From an uncultured Alphaproteobacteria bacterium (GTDB lineage: Bacteria > Pseudomonadota > Alphaproteobacteria > HIMB59): 48,423 nt of DNA. A program made the position numbers and the translations under genes. Position 1 is the stretch's first letter; every line of letters begins with the position of its first letter. The DNA lies in the NCBI GenBank assembly GCA_902521485.1, contig CABYRQ010000009.1, positions 1-48,423 on the forward strand, read 5' to 3'. Shown piece by piece: positions 33,500-42,032 of the stretch. Under the pieces are notes generated by a model that worked only from the letters and a program-made list of their open reading frames with translations, was not told the DNA's origin and ran no database searches.

Positions 33500-33934
33500 T
33501 TATATGTTTTTTATTAAATATCTTAATGCGTAAATAAATCCATCTTTACCCATACCTATAATTGAACAATTACAAGCTGGTGCTATGAGAGACTTTCTTC
33601 GAAAGTCCTCTCTAGAGTATATATTGGATAAATGAACTTCTATTTTAAATATTGTTTTAATTTCAAGAGAGTCGTGTAAAGAAACCGAAGTATGAGTCAA
33701 ACCACCGGGATTGATTATGATACCAACGTATGACTCGTCTAAGCCATTTATTTTATTGATGATCTCTCCTTCTATATTACTTTGGAAAAAATCAAGTTTA
33801 CATCCTAATGTTTCAGACTCCTTAAGTAGCTCGTTTTCCAAATCTTTTAATGTGAAATTTCCATAAACACTCTCTTTGCGTTTACCTAACATTTCTAGAT
33901 TAGGGCCATTAATAATTAAAATTTTATTGTCCAT
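33500..33934 (-). CDS. aroQ: 3-dehydroquinate dehydratase type II
   Basis: A 144-residue dodecameric dehydratase of the shikimate pathway. Motifs: INGPNLEMLGKRKESVYG with the active Tyr, QSNIEGEIINKI, INPGGLTHTSVSLHDSL, and EVHLSNIYSREDFRRKS with the catalytic His. Complete length. It stands alone between the ugp promoter region and the divergent 34060 gene. Confidence 0.95.
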   Translation of the reverse strand: MDNKILIINGPNLEMLGKRKESVYGNFTLKDLENELLKESETLGCKLDFFQSNIEGEIINKINGLDESYVGIIINPGGLTHTSVSLHDSLEIKTIFKIEVHLSNIYSREDFRRKSLIAPACNCSIIGMGKDGFIYALRYLIKNI

Positions 33935-34059
33935 ATTTATTGAACTTATATCAAAGATTTTATCATTCCCAATGGGTATAATTTTAAATATTTTTATATT
34001 TTTTTAGTTAAAATCACTATATTTATGATATTTAGTTAATTATTAATAGGAGGTTAGTT

Positions 34060-34272
34060 ATGAGAAAATTCATTATAGATATGACTATGTCGTATGACTT
34101 TCAGGTAACTATAGAGGCTGAGTCGGAGGAAGCAGCAAAAGCAAAGTTTACAAATACACCATTAGAACAACTTGGTAGCTATAAATTTGGCTCATTTTAT
34201 AAGACATTTAGAGGTATAAAATTAGATGAATTTGATCCAAGATTTTATAAGGACGAAGATAAAGTAAGATAA
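34060..34272 (+). CDS. small hypothetical protein upstream of bioY
   Basis: Seventy residues, charged and soluble, with a very good SD (AGGAGG, 7 bases before ATG). It begins with a beta strand (FIIDMTMSYDFQVTIEA), then a helix (SEEAAKAKF), then a short C-terminal part. I do not recognise the family. It is 7 bases upstream of bioY on the same strand, so probably co-transcribed. Confidence 0.65.
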   Translation: MRKFIIDMTMSYDFQVTIEAESEEAAKAKFTNTPLEQLGSYKFGSFYKTFRGIKLDEFDPRFYKDEDKVR

Positions 34273-34279
34273 TCATACG

Positions 34280-34834
34280 ATGAGTAGAACAATTACTGAA
34301 AATCTTTTTGGTACACACTTCTTTAGCAAGTATTACCTAACTATACTAGGAGTGATTTTATTGACTATATCTTCTAAAATTTCTATTCCCTTTTACCCTG
34401 TTCCAATGACATTACAAACTTTGGTGGTTTTCTTTATAGCTGCATCAATGGGCATGATTGGGTTTTATTCAACATTTATTTATGTGGTTTTAGGTGTGCT
34501 AGGACTGCCTTTATTCGCTAATGGTGGAGGAATTGGCTACATTTTTTCTCCAACATTTGGTTTTTTATACGGAATGGTAATTTCTGCGTTCATAATTGCA
34601 TATATTCTCAAATCTGAAGTAAAAACAGGTTTAATCAAGTTATCGGCTACTATTCTTGCAGGTGCATTTATTATATTTTTGTGCGGTATTAGTCACCTTT
34701 CGTTTTTTGTAGGTCTAGAACAAGCAATAAATCTTGGTTTATTGCCATTTTTGTATAGTGAATTTCTAAAGATTGTATTAGCTATAGCTATAATTTTTGG
34801 GTTGATTCAAAGAGTTAATCAAAAAAATTCATAA
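34280..34834 (+). CDS. bioY: biotin transporter BioY
   Basis: A 184-residue S-component membrane protein of biotin ECF transporters with about six helices. Family patterns: KISIPFYPVPMTLQTL, GVLGLPLFANGGGIGYIFSPTFGFLYG and a final helical pair. The EcfA/EcfT partners are not nearby; solitary BioY can act alone or with a shared module. No biotin-synthesis genes in this window, consistent with a biotin auxotroph, but that cannot be judged from one window. Overlaps the next minus-strand gene by 6 bases. Confidence 0.93.
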   Translation: MSRTITENLFGTHFFSKYYLTILGVILLTISSKISIPFYPVPMTLQTLVVFFIAASMGMIGFYSTFIYVVLGVLGLPLFANGGGIGYIFSPTFGFLYGMVISAFIIAYILKSEVKTGLIKLSATILAGAFIIFLCGISHLSFFVGLEQAINLGLLPFLYSEFLKIVLAIAIIFGLIQRVNQKNS

Positions 34835-35737
34835 ATAAGTTTTACTTACAGTTTCGAATATTGAAAAGTGCCGAGATGCCAATTCTTGTCTATTCTTGCT
34901 GTATCCTCCACCTATAACAGTACAAAGAGGTATTTTTTTTTCTTTGAAATACTCACATACAATTTCATCTCTGTTTTTAATGCCATCATCAGTAAGGTTT
35001 AAATTACCTAGATCATCGTTAGAGTGAACATCAACTCCTGCATCATAAAAAACAATATCTGGTGTAAAATGAGACTCAATTTGATCAAGCGTTTTTGTGA
35101 GGATATTTATATATTTAACATCATCTACTTCATCATCTATTGGTACATCTAAATTGCTATTTTTTTTGTCAAATGGAAAATTATTTTTACAATGAATTGA
35201 ACATGTAAAAATATTATCAATATTTTCACAAATAGAAGCAGTTCCATCACCTTGATGAACATCTAAATCTAATATTAAAATTTTATTTATTTTTTTTTGA
35301 TTAAGTAAAGTTATCGAGGCATAGGCTAAATCGTTAAATACACAAAAACCAGATCCACAATCTTTAAATGCATGGTGAGTTCCACCTGCTAAATGACATG
35401 CAATACCATAATCCAACGCCAATTGAGATGTTTGTAGTGTGCCTTGTATAGCTAGGAAAGATCTTTTAGCTAATTTTTCACTCCACGGTAAATTAATTCT
35501 TCTTTCCTGATCTCTTGATAGATTACCTTCTTTAACACTCATAACATAATTACGGTTGTGTACTACTTGTACATCATTTATAGGAGCTGACTTACTTTGA
35601 TGAATTGTTAAATTTTTATATAAATTTGAGTTTTTGATAAAATTATATAAATCAGAAAATTTAGTACCAACAAATCTATGGCCCTCTGGTAGAGGAATGT
35701 CATAGTTATCATTGTAAACAACATTTAGTTTTTTCAT
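34829..35737 (-). CDS. histone-deacetylase-superfamily hydrolase
   Basis: A 302-residue zinc amidohydrolase of the AcuC/HDAC fold. Motifs: LAGGTHHAFKDCGSGFCVFND (catalytic HH pair), ILDLDVHQGDGTASI (zinc ligands Asp/His), YDAGVDVHSNDDLGNLNLTD, and the final IGGGYSKN. Bacterial members deacetylate acetylated small amines such as polyamines, or proteins. The ATG at 35737 is preferred over a TTG reading to 35740. Adjacent to the Rossmann protein on the same strand (15-bp gap). Confidence 0.9.
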   Translation of the reverse strand: MKKLNVVYNDNYDIPLPEGHRFVGTKFSDLYNFIKNSNLYKNLTIHQSKSAPINDVQVVHNRNYVMSVKEGNLSRDQERRINLPWSEKLAKRSFLAIQGTLQTSQLALDYGIACHLAGGTHHAFKDCGSGFCVFNDLAYASITLLNQKKINKILILDLDVHQGDGTASICENIDNIFTCSIHCKNNFPFDKKNSNLDVPIDDEVDDVKYINILTKTLDQIESHFTPDIVFYDAGVDVHSNDDLGNLNLTDDGIKNRDEIVCEYFKEKKIPLCTVIGGGYSKNRQELASRHFSIFETVSKTYL

Positions 35738-35752
35738 CAATATAAATTTTCT

Positions 35753-36409
35753 TTAATATTCGCTAATCGTAACTATTTCATCAGACTCATATGTAGTTTG
35801 ATCTAAGTTTTTCTTTACAATATTTGACATTGCTTTAGCTACTTTTTTTGCATGAATTGGTCTCATTTTTTTAAGCGGGCCTAAAAATAATGGTGTTAAT
35901 AGCTTGAAAATTGGAATTCCAATTTTCTCAGAAAGTCTAAATTGTACTCTTTTACCTAGTAAAAAAGATGGTCTTAAAATACCAAGGTTATCAAAGTTTA
36001 ATCTTTTCAACTCTTCTTCAACTAGGCCCTTAAACCTTAAATATTCACCTTTATTATTAGGATCAGCAAAACCAGATGAGATATAGACGAAGGACTTAAT
36101 TGAGTTAGATTTACATATTTTGGCTATTTCCTTAGGCAAATCTAGCTCTACCCTTTGATATTCACTTTTTTCAGGAGAGTTTTTCTTTGTTGTGCCAATA
36201 CAAAAAAAACAACAATCAGCAATAATCTGATCTTTAATATTCTCAACATTTTTTAAATCTGTATTAATAATTTCTAATTTTGGATGTTTTATATTTACTT
36301 CAGAACGGGTAAAAATTTTAATGCTGGTATAATATTCATCTTTTATTAAGTTTTTTAATAAATAACTGCCAACTAAACCAGTAGCACCAAATATCACTGC
36401 CGAAGACAT
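35753..36409 (-). CDS. NAD(P)-binding Rossmann-fold protein (TIP30/CC3-like)
   Basis: A 218-residue atypical short-chain-type reductase. It begins SSAVIFGATGLVGSYLLKNL with the GATGxxG cofactor loop, then IFTRSEVNIKHPKLEIINTDL and FCIGTTKKNSPEKSEYQRVE. YVYISSGFADPN-like and LGILRPSFLLGKR segments follow, typical of the HTATIP2/YbjT branch. An in-frame ATG at 36424 would add five residues, but the one at 36409 gives the usual family start. Function uncertain: redox or protein-complex assembly roles are known for relatives. Confidence 0.8.
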   Translation of the reverse strand: MSSAVIFGATGLVGSYLLKNLIKDEYYTSIKIFTRSEVNIKHPKLEIINTDLKNVENIKDQIIADCCFFCIGTTKKNSPEKSEYQRVELDLPKEIAKICKSNSIKSFVYISSGFADPNNKGEYLRFKGLVEEELKRLNFDNLGILRPSFLLGKRVQFRLSEKIGIPIFKLLTPLFLGPLKKMRPIHAKKVAKAMSNIVKKNLDQTTYESDEIVTISEY

Positions 36410-36457
36410 ATAAAACTTATACATTAATATTATTAAAAAAAAGAATATTTTTGGGAT

Positions 36458-37954
36458 TTAGGAATATTTTTCTTTTAAAGTATTTTTTTGAACTTTTCCC
36501 ATGACGTTTTTTGGAAGTTCATCCAACAATATATATTTATTTGGAATTTTATATTTCGCTAAGTGTTTTTTTAAAAAATCTTTAAGATCATTTAAATCTG
36601 TAGAATTATTCTTCATAACTATAGCTGCAATAGGTACTTCACCTAAATCGTCATTAGGGATACCAAAAACAGCAGACTCTAAAACTAATTCGTGTTGATT
36701 AATAATATCTTCAATTTCTTTAGGATAAACATTATATCCACCACTTATGATTAAATCTTTATTTCTTCCAGATATGAATAGATATCCATCATTATCAAAA
36801 TATCCAATATCACCGGTTATAAAAAAACCATCTTTAGTAAATGCCTCTTGTGTCTTTTTTGGATTATTTAGATAACCTTTAAATACATTAGGACCATTTA
36901 TTTCTATTGTTCCAATATCATTTTTTGATTTATTATTATCACTTTGAATATTATTTATTCTTATTTTAATATCTTTTAAAGGTTTACCAACTGATCCAGC
37001 CTTTCTTTCCCCATCACAAGGATTAGAGGCATTCATATTAGTTTCAGTCATACCATATCTCTCTAATATTTGATGACCGGTTACTCTATAAAAATTTTTA
37101 AATGTTTGATTTAACAATGGAGCACTTCCAGATATAAATAATCTCATATTTTGTGTTAATTTCTTATCTAGTCTTTTGTCATTCAACAATCTCGTATAAA
37201 AAGTTGGAACACCCATCATCAGAGTTGAATAATTAAATGCTTCAATAATTGAGTCTATATTAAAATTTTTTATAAATCTAATAGTAGCCCCACTTATCAT
37301 GGAGGTATTAATAGCAACAAACAATCCATGAGTATGATAAATTGGGAGTGAATGGATTAAAGTATCATTGCGATTTATATTCCATAAATTTATTAGTTCT
37401 TGAGCATTTGAAACTAAATTTTGTTCAGTTAACATAGCACCTTTAGGTTTTCCTGTAGTCCCAGAGGTATATAAAAGTGCTGCTAAATCATTATATGTTC
37501 TTTTTGATGGTTCAAAAAAACTATCAAGGTTTTCTAAACCATCAGTAATCTCTCCAACTCCGTTTGCATTTAAAGATAAAATTCTACAGCCAATTTCATC
37601 GCAAAATGGTTTTAAACTATCTATTTCTGATTTATCACAGATAAGAAAAGATGGTTTTGAGTCCTTTATAAAATAAATTGTTTCATTAACTGTATAGCTT
37701 GTATTAAGTGGAAAAAAAACTGACCCAGTAAGAATAGATGATAAATAAAGAGCTAAAGTCTCTTTACATTTGGCGGACTTTACAAGAATATGACTTCCTG
37801 ATTTTAACCCTAACTTTGATAATTTGTGAGAAATTTTTGATGCAAGAATTATGAAATTTTTATAAGTAATCTCGGATCCATCATCTAATATTAAAAAAGT
37901 TTTATTATTGTCTAAATTAGTTTCAACAAGATTTGAATAGAGTGAGTCTGTCAA
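36458..37954 (-). CDS. matB: AMP-forming acyl-CoA synthetase, malonyl-CoA synthetase (MatB)-like
   Basis: A 498-residue ANL-superfamily ligase. Core motifs: LLYTSGTTGKPKGAML (P-loop, about 165–180), ISGSAPL, ERYGMTETNM, GDIGYFDNDGYLFISGRNKDLIISGGYNVYPKEIE and the C-terminal Lys in PKNVMGKVQK. The N-terminal TGSVFFPLNTSYTVNE and the tolerance for a short acid point to MatB, which makes malonyl-CoA. The start is TTG (in-frame stop just upstream). No malonate decarboxylase is nearby, so other short-chain dicarboxylates or beta-keto acids remain possible. Confidence 0.78.
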   Translation of the reverse strand: MTDSLYSNLVETNLDNNKTFLILDDGSEITYKNFIILASKISHKLSKLGLKSGSHILVKSAKCKETLALYLSSILTGSVFFPLNTSYTVNETIYFIKDSKPSFLICDKSEIDSLKPFCDEIGCRILSLNANGVGEITDGLENLDSFFEPSKRTYNDLAALLYTSGTTGKPKGAMLTEQNLVSNAQELINLWNINRNDTLIHSLPIYHTHGLFVAINTSMISGATIRFIKNFNIDSIIEAFNYSTLMMGVPTFYTRLLNDKRLDKKLTQNMRLFISGSAPLLNQTFKNFYRVTGHQILERYGMTETNMNASNPCDGERKAGSVGKPLKDIKIRINNIQSDNNKSKNDIGTIEINGPNVFKGYLNNPKKTQEAFTKDGFFITGDIGYFDNDGYLFISGRNKDLIISGGYNVYPKEIEDIINQHELVLESAVFGIPNDDLGEVPIAAIVMKNNSTDLNDLKDFLKKHLAKYKIPNKYILLDELPKNVMGKVQKNTLKEKYS

Positions 37955-37979
37955 AGTATATCAACGGAGTAATTAGGTT

Positions 37980-38002
37980 GGCCCTGCAATATATACAGGG
38001 CC
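37980..38002. terminator. GC-rich stem-loop downstream of the binding-protein gene
   Basis: GGCCCTG and CAGGGCC (7-bp stem, 9-nt loop) lie 37 bases past the stop of the ABC binding-protein gene. It is the strongest GC stem in the region. Neither strand has a proper T-run after it, so it may be an mRNA-protecting hairpin rather than a simple intrinsic terminator. Confidence 0.5.
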
Positions 38003-38038
38003 TTATAAATAAAATAAAAAATCTAGATTATCCTAGGA

Positions 38039-39040
38039 TTATGGTAACCATTTCTCCCAAGTAGATTTATTGTTTGCTTTCCATTCAGCAACAACATCAT
38101 TAAGTTCACCACCTTCACGAACTTTAACGAGCATCGCTGCTTGATCTGCATTTGATAATGCCATTTTACCAAAGAATTCAAGTGCTTTTTGGTTTTCTGG
38201 TTTAGCAAATGTATCAGGATTACCGTAGTTCATTGGATAGTCAACAGCCCAACCTGTTGCTGGCCAATAGTCAGCTCCACAAGTTTCCCAGTTGTTTGCC
38301 TCGGTAAAGGTATCACAAGTTTTATTTGGAGCTAATTTTACACCTACTAATTCGTTAACACCAAAGAACCAATGAGGCTCCCAAAGATACATTAAGAAAG
38401 GTTCACCTCTATCGTACATACCTTGCGCTTCAGCAAGAGCAGCTGTTTCAGTTCCTAATTCATCAGCAACAAAGTCTAAACCAAGTAGGTCTAATCTTTT
38501 TTGATCATGACAGTTCCAACCAGCAACTGGACAACCAATTAATCGACCTTTACCACCAGACTCCATAGTCGCAAAATCTTCTTTGAATTTATTTAAATCA
38601 GCATAGCTAGAAAAATCTGGATTTGCATCAGCCCAATATTTTGGAACATAATAATCTGACATACCAGTAATACCAACAGTTCCAAGTAATTTTACACTTC
38701 CATCACCAGAGTAAGTCATTTTAACTTCCCCACCATGAATTAAGTCGCCATTTAACATAACATCATCAGCTTCAGCGTAACTAGGCCATGACTCACATGC
38801 AAAATCAATATCACCTGCAGCAATAGCTTCCCACAAGCCAGTTCCTGAGGCAAATACGATTCTATCAATTTCGTATCCTAACTCATCTTCAAGTATGCTT
38901 ACAGCTACTTGACATGAAATCTCTCCACCTGTCCAGTCAGCGATGGCTGCTAATAATTTTTCGGCATTAGCTTTACTGAATGTTGCGGTAAAAAGAATAG
39001 AGGATAGAATAAAAGTAATAATTGTTTTAGATATTCTCAT
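38039..39040 (-). CDS. glycine-betaine/carnitine-type ABC transporter substrate-binding protein
   Basis: A 333-residue periplasmic protein of the OpuAC/ProX family with a signal peptide (cleaved near SKANA, about 26). Tryptophans that can build an aromatic cage for a methylated cation are prominent: ADWTGGE, GTGLWEAIAAGD, ESWPSY, CPVAGWNCH, YLWEPHWFFGV and ATGWAVD. A good SD (GGGAGGGA) precedes the ATG. It stands 5 kb from the matching permease. The ligand could be glycine betaine, carnitine, trimethylamine oxide or a sulfonium analogue; sequence alone does not decide. Confidence 0.88.
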   Translation of the reverse strand: MRISKTIITFILSSILFTATFSKANAEKLLAAIADWTGGEISCQVAVSILEDELGYEIDRIVFASGTGLWEAIAAGDIDFACESWPSYAEADDVMLNGDLIHGGEVKMTYSGDGSVKLLGTVGITGMSDYYVPKYWADANPDFSSYADLNKFKEDFATMESGGKGRLIGCPVAGWNCHDQKRLDLLGLDFVADELGTETAALAEAQGMYDRGEPFLMYLWEPHWFFGVNELVGVKLAPNKTCDTFTEANNWETCGADYWPATGWAVDYPMNYGNPDTFAKPENQKALEFFGKMALSNADQAAMLVKVREGGELNDVVAEWKANNKSTWEKWLP

Positions 39041-39173
39041 AGATTATCCCTCCCATTAAAAGTTTATATTAGCAAAAAATAGTCAAAGTACATATGCAAT
39101 TTATTCATCAATAGGTAACAAAACCCTATGAAATATGTTTTTTTATATTTAATTAAGTGTAATACTATCAAAA

Positions 39174-40061
39174 ATGATGAAAACTAAAGTATTTCTTACA
39201 TGTGCTGTTAATGGATCCGGTGACACTGCATCAAAACATCCTGATCTTCCAAAGACTCCAAAACAAATAGCAAAATCCGCAATAGAGTCCGCTCAAGCAG
39301 GTGCATCTATAGTTCATATTCATGTCAGAGAGGAAGATGGAACACCTAGTCGAAAATTTGAATTTTACAAGGAAGTAGTTGAAATAATTAGATCGAGTGA
39401 CACTGATGTAATTATTAATTTAACAACCGGTATGGGAGGTGATTTAGATATAGGTGAAGGAGATAACCCAATGGATTTTGGTCCATATACTGATATGGCT
39501 AATATTATGGAAAGAATATCTCATGTAGAGGAATTACTACCAGAAATATGTACACTTGATGCTGGAACTTTAAATTTTGGTGATAGTTCTGTATTGGCGG
39601 TCAATACACCAAATGATTTAAGAAAAGCAGCAAAACGATTAAAAGAAATTGGAGTTAAACCTGAAGTTGAAGCTTTTGATTTAGGTAACATGTGGTTTGG
39701 TGCACAACTTTATGAAGAAGGACTACTAAGCGACCCACCCTTATATCAAATGTGTTTAGGAATTCCCTGGGGAGCTCCTGCAAAAACTACAGCTATGATT
39801 GCAATGTTAGATGTCATGCCTAAAAAAGCTATTTGGTCAGGCTTTGCAATTTCAAGAAATGAAATGCCCTTTGTTGCACAAACAGTTTTACTTGGTGGTA
39901 ATCCCAGAGTTGGGCTTGAAGATAATTTATATTTATCAAAGGGAAAACTTGCAACTAATCCACAATTAGTTGAAAAGGCAATAAAAATAGTTCATGAGTT
40001 AGGCTCCTCTATTATGAGTCCCCAAGAGACAAGAGATTATTTAAAGCTAAAAAAAACCTAA
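39174..40061 (+). CDS. beta-keto acid cleavage enzyme (BKACE, DUF849)
   Basis: A 295-residue TIM-barrel zinc enzyme of the BKACE family. These enzymes condense a beta-keto acid with acetyl-CoA, giving acetoacetate and a new acyl-CoA. Zinc ligands are the H-x-H in IVHIHVREEDG (His48 and His50) and Glu in SRNEMPFV. The GMGGDLDIGEGDNPMDFGP loop and VLLGGNPRVGLEDNLYLSKG are family hallmarks. One known branch acts on 3-dehydrocarnitine. It is divergent from the binding-protein gene, and its stop overlaps that of the SDR. No SD is visible; it may be leaderless. Confidence 0.92.
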   Translation: MMKTKVFLTCAVNGSGDTASKHPDLPKTPKQIAKSAIESAQAGASIVHIHVREEDGTPSRKFEFYKEVVEIIRSSDTDVIINLTTGMGGDLDIGEGDNPMDFGPYTDMANIMERISHVEELLPEICTLDAGTLNFGDSSVLAVNTPNDLRKAAKRLKEIGVKPEVEAFDLGNMWFGAQLYEEGLLSDPPLYQMCLGIPWGAPAKTTAMIAMLDVMPKKAIWSGFAISRNEMPFVAQTVLLGGNPRVGLEDNLYLSKGKLATNPQLVEKAIKIVHELGSSIMSPQETRDYLKLKKT

Positions 40062-40846
40062 TCCATTCTCTCAGTATTTCCATCAATAGAAATTACTTGA
40101 CCTGAAACTCTAAGGGAGTCTTGAGAAATTAAAAAGGAACACATTTTTGCTATATCATCTTCATAAACCCATTGTTTTAAAGAACTCATAGAAACAAAAT
40201 CTTTTTCAATGGATCTTACAGATCGCTTTAGCATTTTTGCTTTTGCTTTTATGACTCTCATCATTCTCGCACCTTTAACAGAACCAGGGCATATTGCATT
40301 TACTCGTATATTAAATTTTCCTAATTCCATTGCTAAAGTTTTAGTAATACCAACTAAGGCCCATTTGCTTGCCGCATAAGGAGATCTATTAGGAAAACCA
40401 TCAATACCAGCTGTAGAGGAAATATTGATTATTGACCCATTTTTAGATTTCTTAATCATGGGTATCGCATATTTGGTAAAATAAAAGTGACTATTTACAT
40501 TTACATGTATAGTTTTTTCCCAATCATCAGATTTAATTTTCTCTAAAGGAGATGTGGGTCCAGCTATTCCAATATTATTTATAAGTCCATCTATTTTTTT
40601 AGTTTTGTATAATATTTGTTTATAAAATTTCTTTACATCATCTTCTTTTGAAGCATCGCATTCAGATATAAAGAGTTTCTTATTAAAGTATGAATTTTTT
40701 TTTAATTTATTAATGTTTTTTTTATCAATATCACAAGTATATACAAAAGCACCTTGTGATAGTAATAATTTTACAGTAGCTAGACCTATTCCAGAAGCAC
40801 CAGCAGATAAAATAATTTTTTTATTTTTAAGGAAATTATTTTGCAT
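40058..40846 (-). CDS. short-chain dehydrogenase/reductase
   Basis: A 262-residue classical SDR from the ATG at 40846. The cofactor loop GASGIG is residues 16–21, the acidic CDI after strand beta-2 suggests NAD(H), NNIG follows, and the catalytic Ser near 143–144 and Tyr157-x-x-x-Lys161 (YAASK) are intact. In this context it is the obvious candidate to oxidise a 3-hydroxy group and supply the beta-keto acid for BKACE, in place of the usual carnitine dehydrogenase family. Last gene of the permease–molybdoenzyme–GcvT operon. Substrate is inferred. Confidence 0.88.
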   Translation of the reverse strand: MQNNFLKNKKIILSAGASGIGLATVKLLLSQGAFVYTCDIDKKNINKLKKNSYFNKKLFISECDASKEDDVKKFYKQILYKTKKIDGLINNIGIAGPTSPLEKIKSDDWEKTIHVNVNSHFYFTKYAIPMIKKSKNGSIINISSTAGIDGFPNRSPYAASKWALVGITKTLAMELGKFNIRVNAICPGSVKGARMMRVIKAKAKMLKRSVRSIEKDFVSMSSLKQWVYEDDIAKMCSFLISQDSLRVSGQVISIDGNTERMD

Positions 40847-42032
40847 CAAAAGAATTACTATCAGGTTTAATGGGAATAGATCTATCTATACCCTTTACAA
40901 TTTTTTTTTCTTTATCGTAAAAAGGTAAATCCACAACAACTCCGGTGTGTGAAGAATTATCTGGGAGAATTATTTCTATCTCTTTATTTATATAATCATT
41001 TGGTTCATAAAATCTTACATAACCAATTCCTTGTTGGAGAGTTGGAGACGGTACACCTGCTGTTATGTAACCGACTTGTTTATCATTAATTTTTATTTTA
41101 CTTCCTGCTTTAGGAACTGTTGTTTTACATGTTATTCCAAATAAACAAGTCCTTTTATCTTTTTTAATTAACGCATCTTTACCAATAAAATCTTTATCCA
41201 TATTCACAAAATACCCAAGTCCAGCTTCGAAAGGAGTAATTGTTGTATCAATATCAGTTAAATTTCCAAAAATACCACCCTCAATTCTTCTAATGGTCAT
41301 GGCTCTAGAGGCAGAAAATTGCATACCATATGGTTTACCACATTCGATAAGATAGTCCCACAGAGCCAAATGGTCTGTGTTAAAACCATCACAAAAAATT
41401 TCAAATCCTAATTCATTTGTAAAACCTGTTCTTGAGACATATAAAGTTTGCCCTCCTAGATCAAAAAAATTGGATGTAAAATAAGGCATATTTTCATCAA
41501 TCTTTCCATTGGAAGCTAACTTCATGATATCGATTGATGCCGGACCTTGAATTTGAAGAACTCTAGATTTAGGGTCTTTTATTTGCACATCATAATTTGA
41601 ACTATGAGCAATAAGCCAATCTTCAAATGGGCCATCCGCTTGAACGTACCAAAACTTTTCTTCATCAAATCTAAATAAAACTCCATCCATGAAAATTCCA
41701 CCTTTTGGTGTACAGGCAAGAGCATAATAACCTCTGCAAATTTTTGTTTTTGAAATTTCTCTTGTCAGCACTTTATTCAAAAAAGAAACTGAGTCTTTTC
41801 CTGATATTTCTATTGGTTTTTCTGGGACATCAAATAAAAGAGCTTTTTGTCTTAAAAGCCAATATTTTTCTGAAGGATCTTCATCAATTTTCATAGGAAA
41901 GTATCTTCCTGCATAGACGCCTCTAACCATATTAGAAGTATTAGTACGCTGAATGAATGGAGACTCTTCAAATCTACGAGCACTAATTTTAATTGTTTGA
42001 TTTAGATCAGCTTCTTCTTGTAAATTTCCCAT
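40836..42032 (-). CDS. GcvT/DmdA-superfamily folate-dependent demethylase
   Basis: A 398-residue tetrahydrofolate-binding aminomethyltransferase-fold protein. The N-terminal RRFEESPFIQRT, the EISGKDSVSFLNKVLTRE block, CTPKGGIFMDGVLF, VLQIQGPASIDIM, VSRTGFTNELGFEIF and the C-terminal GCV_T_C domain are visible. The usual T-protein catalytic Asp in GGxLDD reads GGIFMD here, so this is not glycine-cleavage T-protein. The opening and the FWYVQAD stretch resemble dimethylsulfoniopropionate demethylase (DmdA). Probable role: methyl transfer from a methylated N or S substrate to folate. It starts exactly at the molybdoenzyme stop. Confidence 0.8.
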   Translation of the reverse strand: MGNLQEEADLNQTIKISARRFEESPFIQRTNTSNMVRGVYAGRYFPMKIDEDPSEKYWLLRQKALLFDVPEKPIEISGKDSVSFLNKVLTREISKTKICRGYYALACTPKGGIFMDGVLFRFDEEKFWYVQADGPFEDWLIAHSSNYDVQIKDPKSRVLQIQGPASIDIMKLASNGKIDENMPYFTSNFFDLGGQTLYVSRTGFTNELGFEIFCDGFNTDHLALWDYLIECGKPYGMQFSASRAMTIRRIEGGIFGNLTDIDTTITPFEAGLGYFVNMDKDFIGKDALIKKDKRTCLFGITCKTTVPKAGSKIKINDKQVGYITAGVPSPTLQQGIGYVRFYEPNDYINKEIEIILPDNSSHTGVVVDLPFYDKEKKIVKGIDRSIPIKPDSNSFDAK

